64,000 nt of DNA from Roseateles_B sp041912595 (GCA_041912595.1 JAYRMR010000027.1:1-64000); one strand, 5' to 3'; counted from the first letter of the stretch, positions 34,643 through 45,619 are shown. A program made the numbers and translations. The notes: a model not told the origin generated them from the sequence alone.

Positions 34643-37600
34643 ATGAACGACTTGCATTGGTCTCGTTTTTCCCGCACGGCGCTGAGCGTCGCGGTGGCCA
34701 TCGTGGCCGCCGCCCCGGCCCTGGCCCAGAACACCACCGCCGCCGTGGGTGGCCGCGTGACCTCGCCTGAGGGCAAGCCCGTGGCCGGCGCGACCGTCGT
34801 GCTGGTGCACACCGAGTCCGGCTCGACCAACACCCTGGTGACCGACGCCGAAGGCCGCTACTCGGCCCGCGGTCTGCGCGTGGGCGGGCCCTACGTCATC
34901 ACCGTGACCAAGGGTGGCGACACCAACCAGCGTCAGGGCGTCTTCCTGGCCCTGGCCGAGACCACCGCGATCGACCTGACCGTCGGCCAGGCCCAGAACC
35001 AGCTGGCGCAGGTGACGATCTCCGGCTCGAGCAGCAAGATCAACTCCGCCACCATGGGTTCGGGCACCAACCTGACCGGTGCCGACCTGGCCCAGCAGTT
35101 CTCCATGCAGCGCAATCTGCAGGACTACGCCCGCCTGGACCCCCGCATCGCCCAGACCAACAAGGAGAACGGTGAGATCTCGGCCGCCGGCCAGAACAAC
35201 CGCTTCAACTCCATCACGGTGGACGGCGTGTCGATCAGCGACACCTTCGGCCTGGAAGCCAACAACCTGCCGACGATGAAGCAGCCGGTCTCGATGGACG
35301 CCATCGACTCCGTGCAGATCAACCTGTCCAACTACGACGTGACCCAGAAGGGTTACACCGGCGCCAACGTGAACGCCGTGACCAAGTCGGGCACGAACAC
35401 GTTCAAGGGCACCGCGACCTACGCCTACCGTGACCAGGACATGGCCGGCCGCCGCTGGAACCGTCCGCCGACCGACACCTTCACGCGCCTGACCCCCTTC
35501 AAGGAAAAGCTGTACGGCTTCACCCTGGGCGGCCCGATCATCAAGGACAAGCTGTTCTTCTTCACGGCCTACGAAGAGCAGCACAACACCATCTCCTCGC
35601 CCGCCTTCGGTCCGGCCGGCTCGACGAACGCCACCGCGGTGAACATCACCCAGGCCCAGATCGCCGAAGCCCAGAAGATCATGCGTGACGTCTACAAGGT
35701 GGACGCCGGCAGCCTGGACAACGTCTCCGGCCTGGAACTGAGCGTCAAGGACGTGCTGGTGAAGCTGGACTGGAACATCAGCGAGAAGCACCGCGCCAAC
35801 GTCCGCTACACCAAGACCGAGCAGAACGAGCCGACGCTCCCGGGCTTCAGCAGCAACCAGCTGTCCCTGAGCTCCTACTGGTACCGCGAGCGCAAGACCA
35901 TCGAGACGGTCATGGCGCAGCTGTTCAGCGACTGGACGGAAGACTTCTCGACCGAGCTGAAGATCTCGAACCGCGACTACGAGAAGGCCACGCTGAGCGA
36001 CACCAACCTGCCGGCGATGTCGCTGGTCTGGACCAACGGCAGCAGCCGCACGCTGAACCTCGGCACCGAGCGCAGCCGTCACCTGAACAACCTGAAGACC
36101 AAGACGCTGGACGGCTACTTCGCCGGCAACCTGTTCGTGGGCGACCACGAGATCAAGGGCGGCGCCGACCTCTCGCGCAACGAGATGTACAACGTCTTCC
36201 TGCAGGACACCCGCGGCAACTACACCTTCTCCGGCAATGGCGCTCCGGGCACGGCCAACGACCCGCTGACGATGCTGCGCAACGGCATCCCGTCGTCGTA
36301 CTCGGTGCAGCTGCCCTTCCCGGGCAAGTCCCTCGATGACTCGATCGCCAACTGGACGCTGACCAACGTCGGCTTCTTCCTCCAGGACACCTGGAAGGTC
36401 AACAAGAAGCTGAACATCACCGCCGGCATCCGCGTCGACGAGGTGAAGACGGACGACCGCCCGGTGGCCAATGCCGCCGCCGCGCTGCCCGTCATCCCCG
36501 GCAATCCGGTGACCAATGTGCGCCAGAGCGGCGGCTTCGGCCTCGACAACACGGCCAACGTCGACGGCCAGCGCCTGGTGCAGCCCCGCCTGGGCTTCAA
36601 CTACCAGCTGGACACCGTGGACCAGCGCAAGTCGCAGATCCGTGGTGGCGTGGGCCTGTTCCAGGGCGCTGCCGCCAACGTGTGGCTGACCAACCCGTAC
36701 CAGAACGTCGGCTCCACCGCCGTCTACAACTGCGGTACCGGCACCACGCCTTGCCCGGCCGGCCTGCGCTTCAGCGCCGACGGCTCGAACCAGCCCTCGC
36801 TGACCGGCACGCCCCAGGCCAACGTCGACTTCGTCGAGAAGGGCCTGTCGCAACCGTCCGTGTGGAAGCTCAACCTGGCCTGGGACGGACAGCTGCCCTG
36901 GTACGGCCTCGAGGCCGGCGTGGAATGGCTGCACACCAAGGTCAAGCAAGGCCTGTACTACCAGCACCTGAACCTGGGCACGGTGACCGCCTACGCCCCG
37001 GACGGCCGCGAGATGTACTGGAACACCGCCGGCCGCAGCGAAGCCTGCTGGACCGCTGGCACGGAAGCCGTGAACTCGGCTTGCGGCTCGCGCTTCAAGG
37101 CCCTGGCCAACTCCGCGTACAACAACGTGCTGCTGGCCGCCTCGACCAACAAGGGTGACGGCGACACGCTGACGCTGCAACTCTCGCAGCGCGTGAACGC
37201 CAACCTGCGCTGGCAGCTGGCCTACACCCGCACCGCCGCCACCGAAGTCAGCCCGCTGGCCTCGTCGGTGTCGAGCTCGAGCTGGAACAACCGCGCCAAC
37301 TTCAACCCCAACGAAGACGTCGCCGCCAACTCGCAGTACCTGATCCGCGACCGCATCAGCGCCGCCGTGAACTTCAGCAAGGCCTTCGTCGACAACTACA
37401 AGACCACGCTGGGCGTGTTCTATGAAGGTCGTGCCGGCAAGCCCTACAGCTGGGTCTACCGCAACGACATGAACGGTGACGGCCGCTCGCGCAACGACCT
37501 GATGTACATCCCGAAGGCTCCGGGCTCCGGCGAAGTGCTGTTCCGCCTGCCGGGTCAGACCGTGGCCGCCTCGGGCGCCGCTGCCGAAGCCGCGTTCTGG

Positions 37601-37978
37601 GACATCGTCAACGGCGACAAGGCCCTGCGCAACGCCAAGGGCGGTGTCGTGGGTCGCAACTCGGCCTTCGCTCCCTGGGTGAACAACTTCGACCTGCGCC
37701 TGTCGCAGGAAGTGCGCGGCTTCACCCGCGGTGGCAAGGGCGTGATCACGCTGGACATCATGAACGTCGGCAACCTGCTGAACCGTCGCTGGGGCCAGAT
37801 CTCCGAAGTCGCGTTCCCGTCGACCCGCAGCTTCGTGAACTTCGCCGGCATCACGCCGGACGGCAAGATGGTCTACGCCGTCGCGACGCCGGATCCGCTG
37901 GTCACCCCGACCGACGCCGCCGGCCGCACCCGCCTGGCACAGTGGGGCATGAACCTCACCGCCAAGTACGAGTTCTGA
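34643..37978 (+). CDS. Oar-like TonB-dependent outer membrane receptor
   Basis: A 1111-residue outer membrane protein. The signal peptide ends AAAPALAQ. A carboxypeptidase-regulatory-like beta-sandwich follows (about residues 33-115: GGRVTSPEGKPVAGATVVLVHT..YSARGLRVGGPYVITVTKGG), then a plug (about 125-260: NRFNSITVDGVSISDTFGLEANNLP, NVNAVTKSGTNTFKG) and a large beta-barrel ending KYEF, with the terminal Phe required for barrel assembly. The build is that of Myxococcus Oar and related receptors. Oar-type receptors take up large or peptide-derived ligands or act in protease-linked export (known of the family). AGAGGAG precedes the ATG, and a strong terminator follows. The ligand is unknown. 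Confidence 0.93.
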   Translation: MNDLHWSRFSRTALSVAVAIVAAAPALAQNTTAAVGGRVTSPEGKPVAGATVVLVHTESGSTNTLVTDAEGRYSARGLRVGGPYVITVTKGGDTNQRQGVFLALAETTAIDLTVGQAQNQLAQVTISGSSSKINSATMGSGTNLTGADLAQQFSMQRNLQDYARLDPRIAQTNKENGEISAAGQNNRFNSITVDGVSISDTFGLEANNLPTMKQPVSMDAIDSVQINLSNYDVTQKGYTGANVNAVTKSGTNTFKGTATYAYRDQDMAGRRWNRPPTDTFTRLTPFKEKLYGFTLGGPIIKDKLFFFTAYEEQHNTISSPAFGPAGSTNATAVNITQAQIAEAQKIMRDVYKVDAGSLDNVSGLELSVKDVLVKLDWNISEKHRANVRYTKTEQNEPTLPGFSSNQLSLSSYWYRERKTIETVMAQLFSDWTEDFSTELKISNRDYEKATLSDTNLPAMSLVWTNGSSRTLNLGTERSRHLNNLKTKTLDGYFAGNLFVGDHEIKGGADLSRNEMYNVFLQDTRGNYTFSGNGAPGTANDPLTMLRNGIPSSYSVQLPFPGKSLDDSIANWTLTNVGFFLQDTWKVNKKLNITAGIRVDEVKTDDRPVANAAAALPVIPGNPVTNVRQSGGFGLDNTANVDGQRLVQPRLGFNYQLDTVDQRKSQIRGGVGLFQGAAANVWLTNPYQNVGSTAVYNCGTGTTPCPAGLRFSADGSNQPSLTGTPQANVDFVEKGLSQPSVWKLNLAWDGQLPWYGLEAGVEWLHTKVKQGLYYQHLNLGTVTAYAPDGREMYWNTAGRSEACWTAGTEAVNSACGSRFKALANSAYNNVLLAASTNKGDGDTLTLQLSQRVNANLRWQLAYTRTAATEVSPLASSVSSSSWNNRANFNPNEDVAANSQYLIRDRISAAVNFSKAFVDNYKTTLGVFYEGRAGKPYSWVYRNDMNGDGRSRNDLMYIPKAPGSGEVLFRLPGQTVAASGAAAEAAFWDIVNGDKALRNAKGGVVGRNSAFAPWVNNFDLRLSQEVRGFTRGGKGVITLDIMNVGNLLNRRWGQISEVAFPSTRSFVNFAGITPDGKMVYAVATPDPLVTPTDAAGRTRLAQWGMNLTAKYEF

Positions 37979-38019
37979 TCCTGCAGGGGCCGGCGCCAGC
38001 CGGCCTCGCCCGCATCAGC

Positions 38020-38053
38020 AGGGCCGCACCTCGCAAGGGGTGCGGCCCTTTTT
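38020..38053 (+). terminator. Rho-independent terminator after the TonB receptor
   Basis: AGGGCCGCACC and GGTGCGGCCCT form an 11-bp stem with an 8-nt loop, followed by a T-run to 38053. Confidence 0.92.
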
Positions 38054-38066
38054 CATGGGGGGCGTG

Positions 38067-38837
38067 TCAGGGCGTGGGGGCCTTGGGCATGCCGAGCGAA
38101 CGGATGGCGGCGTCCAGGGCCTGCATCGTCGCGTCGGAGGTCTTCTTGCTGCACATCATGTGACGCTGCAGCCCGGCGGGCATGTCGGGGAAGCTCAGCG
38201 AGCCGAGCTGCCGGCTGACCTCGCCGTGCCGCGTGAGCCAGAGGTAGTCCTCGCGGTCCATGAACATGTAGTCCGCGCGGCCGGCGCCCAGCATGCGCGT
38301 GAGCTGCACCGGCGTGACCGTCGCGCGCAGCGGGGCGGGCGACTGCCGGCGGATGAGCCCGTCGAGCTCCCCGCCATAGGAAATGCCGTCCACGACGGCC
38401 ATGCGCAGGCTCGCGTCGGCCAGCAGGCTGGCGAGGCTGCGATGCGCGCGCACCGCCGCGGCGGAACGCGGCCCGACCAGCACGACATGCGGCACATCCT
38501 GCGACATCGGCAGGCTGAAGCGCGCATACAGCTCGCGCTCGGGCAGCCGGTACCAGCCCGGGGAGCACAGCGGCCGCTCATTGGCCTGCAGCTCCAGCTG
38601 GATGCGCTTGAGCGGCGCCTCCTCCATCTGCACGGCCAGGCCCGCGGCGGTCAGCACGGCCCGGGACTGCTCGATCAGCAGGCCCTTGGGCTGCCGGTCC
38701 TCGGTGTAGGAGTAGGGCGGCTTGTCGCGGTAGAGCAGCAGCAGCGGACGGTCATCCTGCGCCTGGGCGCCGCCGGGCAGCACCCCAGCCAGGCTCAGGC
38801 ACAGGCTGGAGGCGGCGAGGCGGCGTGCGGCGTTCAT
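38067..38837 (-). CDS. Periplasmic solute-binding-like protein
   Basis: A 256-residue exported protein of the bacterial extracellular solute-binding (family 3-like) fold. The signal peptide ends GGAQAQ. The mature start PLLLLYRDKPPYSYTEDRQPKGLLIEQSRAVL is the usual first strand and helix of this fold, and LGAGRADYMFMDREDYLWL is the second-lobe signature. No transporter genes are next to it. Its ATG overlaps the ylqF stop codon (ATGA), so its translation is coupled to ylqF. The pairing with a ribosome-assembly GTPase has no obvious functional logic. Confidence 0.78.
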   Translation of the reverse strand: MNAARRLAASSLCLSLAGVLPGGAQAQDDRPLLLLYRDKPPYSYTEDRQPKGLLIEQSRAVLTAAGLAVQMEEAPLKRIQLELQANERPLCSPGWYRLPERELYARFSLPMSQDVPHVVLVGPRSAAAVRAHRSLASLLADASLRMAVVDGISYGGELDGLIRRQSPAPLRATVTPVQLTRMLGAGRADYMFMDREDYLWLTRHGEVSRQLGSLSFPDMPAGLQRHMMCSKKTSDATMQALDAAIRSLGMPKAPTP

Positions 38838-39862
38838 GCGTCCTCCGTGTCCTCGTCGGCGTCTGCATCGATGTCCGCATCGACGTCCGCCTCCGCCGGA
38901 TCGGCGTTGCGGTCCGCGTCCCAGCTGTCGCGGCTGGAACGGCCCTTGCGCTGCGCCTTCTTCTCCTTGAGCAGGCGCTCGCGCTCGGCGTCCGCCACGG
39001 CGGCGGCGGCGGACCAGGCCTGGAACTCGTCCGGCGTCTCCAGGCTGATGCGGCCCAGCACGCCCTGGCGGAAGTCGTACATCAGGATCTCGGCGGCCTT
39101 CTGCATGTTCACGCGCCCGCCGCTCAGCACGGCGCCGCGCTTGCGGCCGATGGCCTCGAGCAGCAGGTCGTCCTTCAAGGTCTCGAAGGCGCCCTCGAGC
39201 TTGTAGCGGGCCTGCAGCAGCGGCGCGTAGTTCAGCCGCAGGTAGTCCAGCAGCTCGAGCGCGACCTCCTCCTCATCGAGGGCGTTGCGGCCCACGGCAC
39301 CGCTGGCGGCGAGGTTGTAGCCGCTCTCGGGGATGTGGATGCGCGGCCAGAGCATGCCGGGCGTGTCGAAGAGGTAGGCGTCCTGCGCGAGCACGATCTT
39401 CTGCTCGACCTTCGTGATGCCCGGTTCGTCACCCGTCTTGGCGGACTTCTTGCCCACCAGCGTGTTGATCAGCGTGGACTTGCCCACATTGGGGATGCCG
39501 CAGATGAGGATGCGCAGCGGCTTGCTCATCCCGCCGCGCAGGGGCGCCAGCTCGCGGCAGGCGGTCACGAGCGCCTTGGCGGGCGCCTTGTTGCCGGCGT
39601 CCAGCGGCAGGGCGCGGGTGCCGGGCAGGGCGTTGTAGTGGTCCAGCCATTGCTGCGTGCGGTCGGGGTCGGCCAGGTCCTGCTTGTTGAGCAGCTTGAG
39701 GCTGGGCTTGCCGTCGGTCAGCGAGGCCAGCAGCGGGTTGGCGCTGGAGCCCGGCAGACGGGCATCGAGGAGCTCGATGACCACATCGATGCCCTGCTTC
39801 ATGCGCTCCTTGATTGCCTTGCGGGTCGCATGCATGTGACCCGGGAACCATTGGATGGCCAT
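38834..39862 (-). CDS. ylqF: YlqF/RbgA-type circularly permuted ribosome-assembly GTPase
   Basis: A 342-residue GTPase that acts in large-ribosomal-subunit maturation (known for Bacillus RbgA). The permuted order of motifs is visible: G4 LNKQDLAD precedes G1 CGIPNVGKSTLINTL, followed by G3 FDTPGML. The start MAIQWFPGHMHATRKAIKERM is the family signature. An unusual tail after residue 300 is rich in Lys/Arg and then Asp/Ala/Glu (repeats like DADIDADADED), which is not a standard RbgA feature. It overlaps the downstream solute-binding gene by 4 bp. Confidence 0.93.
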   Translation of the reverse strand: MAIQWFPGHMHATRKAIKERMKQGIDVVIELLDARLPGSSANPLLASLTDGKPSLKLLNKQDLADPDRTQQWLDHYNALPGTRALPLDAGNKAPAKALVTACRELAPLRGGMSKPLRILICGIPNVGKSTLINTLVGKKSAKTGDEPGITKVEQKIVLAQDAYLFDTPGMLWPRIHIPESGYNLAASGAVGRNALDEEEVALELLDYLRLNYAPLLQARYKLEGAFETLKDDLLLEAIGRKRGAVLSGGRVNMQKAAEILMYDFRQGVLGRISLETPDEFQAWSAAAAVADAERERLLKEKKAQRKGRSSRDSWDADRNADPAEADVDADIDADADEDTEDA

Positions 39863-39898
39863 GCTCTGGATTCTTTCGTGTGTCGCGGTACTGGGTCG

Positions 39899-42763
39899 CT
39901 ATTGTCCCGTAGCCGGACCCTCGGCGGCGCGATGCAGGGGCGCCTCGCCCTCCTGCTCGCGCTGCGGCGCCTGACGAGGCAGGTCCAGCGTGAAGCAGGT
40001 GCCGTGGCCCGGGCTGCTGTGCACCCGCAGGTGACCCCCGAAGAGCTGCTCGACGATGTTGTAGCTGATGGACAGCCCCAGGCCCGTGCCGCCGCGTCCG
40101 AGCTTGGTCGTGAAGAAGGGCTCGAAGACGCGGTGCAGCAGGTCCGCGGGGATGCCCACGCCGTCGTCCGCGAACGCCAGCTCGATCCAGCCGGGGTCCG
40201 TGGCGCGCGCGCGGACGGTCATCAGGCCCTCGCGCGAGCTGCCCTCGAAGGCATGGAGCAGCGCGTTGTTGATGAAGTTGCTGAGCACCTGGCCCAGCGG
40301 CCCGGGGTAGCCGTCGATCTCGAGGCCCGGCGGGATGTCGATCTCCACGCGATGGCCGGCCTTGCGCACCACGCCCATCATCGTGGCCACGATGTCGGTG
40401 ACGGTCTGGGCCAGGTCGAAAACGCGGCGCTGCTCGCTGGTGCGGTCCACCGCCACCTGCTTGAAGCTCGCCACGAGGCCGGCGGCCGTCTGCAGGCCGC
40501 GGTGGATCAGCTGCGCCGCCTGGCGGGCTTCGTCGAAATAGCGGACGAGGCTGCTGCGGCGCAGGGTGTTGGCCACCATGGACGACTCGATCTCGTCGGT
40601 CTTGTTCAGGAGCGTGCCGGCCATCAGCAGCGAGTTGCCGATGGGCGTGTTGAGCTCGTGCGCGACGCCCGCCACCAGCGCGCCCAGCGCGGCGAGCTTC
40701 TCCTGCGCCGCGAGCTGCTTCTGCGCGTCGCCCAGGTCGCTGTAGGCGCGGGCGTTGTCCAGCGCGATGGCGGTGTAGGCGCTCAGGGTACGGAAGACCA
40801 GGCGCTCCATCTCGCCGTAGGCATTTTGCTGGGGCGACTGGATGGTCATCACTCCCAGCACGCGCTCGCCCACCGTCAGCGGCGCGAAGAGGGCGCTGAG
40901 CGTGCGCATGGTGCCGGGCACCTGGCTCGGGTCGGAGCCGTCCGGCGCCAGCGACACCAGCAGCTCCCGGCGCTCCCGCAGCGCGCGGGCGGCGTTGCTC
41001 TCCTCGGCATCGAGGCGGATGCGGTGCGGCGGCAGGTGCTCGCCGTGCTCGTCGTCGAACACCGAGCTCATCGTGAGGCCGTCCGCGTCGATCAGGTAGA
41101 CGGCGAAGCTGCGCGCGTCCAGCAGGGCGTTCACATGGCGCTCCAGCACGGCGAACACCGAGGGCGCGTCCAGCTTGGTGGTGATCTCCTGGCCGATGGC
41201 GCCCAGACGGGCGAGGGTGCTGCTCGTCTGTTGCGCCAGCTCGGCCCGGCGGGCCTCGGCCCCGGCCAGCGCGCGGTGGTGCGCGGACTCGGCCCGCTCG
41301 CTCTCGGTCATGTGACGCAGCTGCATCGCCAGCATGCGGCCGGTGACGTCCTGCCCGTGCATGCGCTGGCGCAGCGAGCTGGCCTCCACGGCCGCCTGGT
41401 AGGCCAGCTCGAAGCGGCCGAGGTCGGCGTTGGTCCGCGCCTGCAGCTGCAGCAGCTCGATGGGCGGGGCGTAGTGCTGGATGGCCGCGGCGGCCGTCAG
41501 CGCCCGCTCCAGGTGCCGGGCGGCCAGCGCGAGGTGCTCCTCCCCCGGCTGCTGGCGGTGCCGCTTGCGGGCGATGCGGGCCAGCAGCAGATGGGCCAGG
41601 ACCTGCTGGTCGCCCACCTGCTGCTGGCAGGCGTCGTCGAGGCAGGACTGCGCGACCTGCTGGGCCTCGTCGAGCCGGTCCAGCCGCATGAGGGCCAGCG
41701 CGCGGCTGCGGCGCAGGTCCATGGCGAGGTCCCGGGCCTGCGCGGCTTCCGCGCGCGCCTGGAGCGCATCGAGCCGCTCGAGCGCCTCGGCGTACTGCTG
41801 CTGGTCCACGGCCAGCTCGGCCCGGTAGCGCAGGGCGATGGCGTAGTAGCGCGAGGCCTGCAGCGGGCGCAGCGTCTGCTCGGCCTCCTCCAGGCGCTGC
41901 TGCGCGAGGTCCAGGCGACCGAGGTGGCGCAGGGCCTCGCCGACCTGGCTCTGGCAGCTGCCGACGGCGCTGGGCCAGCCCGTGGGCAGCGCGAGGTCCA
42001 GTGCGCGCTGCACCCATTCGAGCGCGGCGTCGTGGTCGTTGAGGCTGGTGAAGGCATTGCCGATGTTGCCGGCGGCGATGATGGCCAGGTGCAGCTGCCC
42101 GCTGGCAAGCGCCAGCTGGTGGCAGCGCACATAGGCCTCGATCGCCTGGGCGTAGTCACCCTGGCGGAAGGCCCGCGTCGCGCGCAGCTGCTGCAGCGCA
42201 GATTGGACGTAGGCCGGCCAGGTGCTGCTCTCGAGGCCGTCGGTCGCGACATCGTCCTCCGGCGCCTGCCCGCGCAGCACCTGCAGGCGGGCCAGGACGG
42301 CGCGGTAGAAGGTCTCGCGCGCGGGCTCGGCCGCCAGGGCCGCGCACTGGGCGGCCTGGCGCAGGCACTCGTCACGCTCCGCGAAGTTGCCGGCGCCGGT
42401 GGCGATGGCGGCCCGCACGCCGTGAAGATCCGCCGCCAGCACGGCGCTCGGCGCGGCCTCGGGCGCCAGCCCGGCGATGAGCGCGGACGCCTCCGCGAGA
42501 CGGGCCTGCAGGCGCATCAGGTCAGCCTGGGTCAGCAGGGACAGCCACTGCGCGCGGGGGCTCAGGGCTTTCCCGCTCCTCTCGCTTTCCCGCGTGGCGA
42601 TGGCAAGACATTCGGCGGCCTGCCGGCTGTCTCGCTCCCGCAACTGCCATGCAAGCGCCACGCAAGTGGACGTTTCTGCCGGCAACAGATGCAAGACGCC
42701 GTGCGCGTACCAGGCCTGCAAGGCGTCGTCTGTGTCGTACAGCGGTTGGACGTCACCGGACAT
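39899..42763 (-). CDS. TPR-GAF histidine kinase, cytoplasmic
   Basis: A 954-residue sensor kinase without membrane segments. About 450 N-terminal residues form helical TPR-like repeats (for example NIGNAFTSLNDHDAALEWVQRALDLALP). A coiled coil and a GAF domain (about 510-660: GVMTIQSPQQNAYGEMERLVFRTLSAYTAIALDNARAY) follow. The HisKA box VAGVAHELNTPIGNSLL (near residue 700) and the HATPase boxes SNFINNALLHAFEG, ADDGVGIPADLLHRVFEPFFTTK and GGTGLGLSISYNIV are complete. No receiver domain is attached and no response regulator lies nearby, so its partner is elsewhere. Its 5' region shares an intergenic gap with the M4 protease gene. Confidence 0.92.
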   Translation of the reverse strand: MSGDVQPLYDTDDALQAWYAHGVLHLLPAETSTCVALAWQLRERDSRQAAECLAIATRESERSGKALSPRAQWLSLLTQADLMRLQARLAEASALIAGLAPEAAPSAVLAADLHGVRAAIATGAGNFAERDECLRQAAQCAALAAEPARETFYRAVLARLQVLRGQAPEDDVATDGLESSTWPAYVQSALQQLRATRAFRQGDYAQAIEAYVRCHQLALASGQLHLAIIAAGNIGNAFTSLNDHDAALEWVQRALDLALPTGWPSAVGSCQSQVGEALRHLGRLDLAQQRLEEAEQTLRPLQASRYYAIALRYRAELAVDQQQYAEALERLDALQARAEAAQARDLAMDLRRSRALALMRLDRLDEAQQVAQSCLDDACQQQVGDQQVLAHLLLARIARKRHRQQPGEEHLALAARHLERALTAAAAIQHYAPPIELLQLQARTNADLGRFELAYQAAVEASSLRQRMHGQDVTGRMLAMQLRHMTESERAESAHHRALAGAEARRAELAQQTSSTLARLGAIGQEITTKLDAPSVFAVLERHVNALLDARSFAVYLIDADGLTMSSVFDDEHGEHLPPHRIRLDAEESNAARALRERRELLVSLAPDGSDPSQVPGTMRTLSALFAPLTVGERVLGVMTIQSPQQNAYGEMERLVFRTLSAYTAIALDNARAYSDLGDAQKQLAAQEKLAALGALVAGVAHELNTPIGNSLLMAGTLLNKTDEIESSMVANTLRRSSLVRYFDEARQAAQLIHRGLQTAAGLVASFKQVAVDRTSEQRRVFDLAQTVTDIVATMMGVVRKAGHRVEIDIPPGLEIDGYPGPLGQVLSNFINNALLHAFEGSSREGLMTVRARATDPGWIELAFADDGVGIPADLLHRVFEPFFTTKLGRGGTGLGLSISYNIVEQLFGGHLRVHSSPGHGTCFTLDLPRQAPQREQEGEAPLHRAAEGPATGQ

Positions 42764-42957
42764 TGCAAGCGAAACCGGGGAGCTGCGAAGACCCGCATCT
42801 TGCCTCAGTCTTCCCTCGCAAGAGCGCGTCTGCGCGGGGCTTTTGCAACGCCTCGCCCGAGGGCGGTGATCTTTGGCGAATCGGGGGTGGCGCGGTCGCC
42901 ACTCGCCCGTTTGTGCGATTCGCGTTTCGAAGCCTCTGCGGCAAGCGGGGGAAATAT

Positions 42958-42977
42958 GGATGTCAGAACTGACAGGT
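42958..42977 (-). promoter_or_regulatory. las/lux-type quorum-sensing box upstream of the M4 protease
   Basis: On the minus strand it reads ACCTGTCAGTTCTGACATCC, with the perfect palindrome TGTCAG-AA-CTGACA in plus orientation (42961-42974). It matches 15 of 20 positions of the known LasR site OP1 of the Pseudomonas lasB elastase gene; two mismatches are a compensated pair (T..A for C..G). Its centre lies about 43 bp before a start site predicted from TAGCAT at 42999-43004, the spacing used by LuxR-type activators. It also lies 194 bp before the divergent kinase gene. Confidence 0.6.
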
Positions 42978-42998
42978 AGGCGACCAAATAGCGGTGGC

Positions 42999-43004
42999 TA
43001 GCAT
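42999..43004 (+). promoter_or_regulatory. Possible -10 box of the M4 protease promoter
   Basis: TAGCAT matches TATAAT at 4 of 6 positions. A start near 43011 would place the las-type box at about -43 and give a 5' leader of about 230 nt before the protease ATG. Confidence 0.35.
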
Positions 43005-43239
43005 CCGTTCCCACCTGCTAGGCACGGCTGTTGGAGGTATTGCGGTCGCGTGGAGCCAGGGCGCCGACAGGCGCATGGATGCGAGCCTTTCCGATGGAAG
43101 GCACGTGGTCCGGGACTTGTCGGCAAGGCTGGGCGTCGCCACCCGGACGCTCACGTCGACGAGGACCGGTCGTCGGCCCCACCGGGCCAGACCGGACGAA
43201 ATGGGGAACACCCCAAACAACAAGCAAAGAGAGAGCAAG

Positions 43240-45069
<1,830 letters not shown>

Positions 45070-45098
45070 TCGACCCTCGATCCCTACGCGGAATGAAG

Positions 45099-45125
45099 AC
45101 GCCGGGCGAAAGCCCGGCGTTTTTT
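45099..45125 (+). terminator. Rho-independent terminator after the M4 protease
   Basis: ACGCCGGGC and GCCCGGCGT form a 9-bp stem closed by a GAAA tetraloop, followed by a T-run to 45125. Confidence 0.95.
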
Positions 45126-45153
45126 CTTTGGTGCACCGCTCAGGCGCCCATGA

Positions 45154-45183
45154 AAAAGGCCCTCGATCGCTTGAGGGCCTTTT
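45154..45183. terminator. Bidirectional terminator between convergent genes
   Basis: AAAAGGCCCTC and GAGGGCCTTTT form an 11-bp stem with an 8-nt loop. The A and T ends give a T-run in both directions, so it can stop both the protease transcript and the minus-strand gene ending at 45223. Confidence 0.88.
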
Positions 45184-45222
45184 GTTCCTTCAGGCGCGCG
45201 CGGGGCGGCCTGCGGCGAGGGT

Positions 45223-45555
45223 TCAGTCGTCGTTCTTGAACACCAGCTTGACTTCGTGGGTCTGCTTCTCGCTGCCGGCTTCGAAGCGCCAGTCCATCAG
45301 GGCGGTGGTCACGGCGCGGTCGAACACGCGGCGCGGCTCGGACTCGACGATGTCCACGCCGGACACCTTGCCATCGGCCTCGATGCTCAGCTTGGCCTTC
45401 ACGGTGCCGGCGCTGATGCCCTTCTGGGCGGCCTCGCGCGGGAACTCCGGCGCGACCTTCTTGATCAGCTTGGGCGTGGCCTGGGCGCCGAAGGCCAGCA
45501 GCAGGGCGGCGGCGGCGGGCAGGAACTTGGCGGCGAGGAGGGAAGTCTTCTTCAT
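45223..45555 (-). CDS. Small periplasmic TonB C-terminal domain protein
   Basis: A 110-residue exported protein. The signal peptide MKKTSLLAAKFLPAAAALLL ends near FGAQA. The remaining about 80 residues are a TonB C-terminal domain (KKVAPEFPREAAQKGISAGTVKAKLSIEADGKVSGVDIVES..FDRAVTTALMDWRFE). The cytoplasmic/transmembrane helix and proline-rich spacer of real TonB are absent, so it cannot by itself couple to ExbBD. It may compete for TonB boxes or work in another complex. It starts 64 bp after the chemoreceptor stop on the same strand. Confidence 0.88.
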   Translation of the reverse strand: MKKTSLLAAKFLPAAAALLLAFGAQATPKLIKKVAPEFPREAAQKGISAGTVKAKLSIEADGKVSGVDIVESEPRRVFDRAVTTALMDWRFEAGSEKQTHEVKLVFKNDD

Positions 45556-45619
45556 GTGAGTCTCTGGATGGCTACTGCAGGGAAAGAGGGAGGGAATGCG
45601 TGGATCGGGCGCCGGGGCG

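Noticed and set aside
34325..37180. Minus-strand open frame of 951 codons opposite the TonB receptor
   Set aside because: Shadow; the plus strand has signal peptide, plug, barrel and terminal Phe.
38825..42979. Plus-strand open frame of 1384 codons opposite ylqF and the histidine kinase
   Set aside because: The longest open frame in the window but antisense to two recognisable proteins; its own translation is repetitive His/Gly/Val/Ala text without domains.
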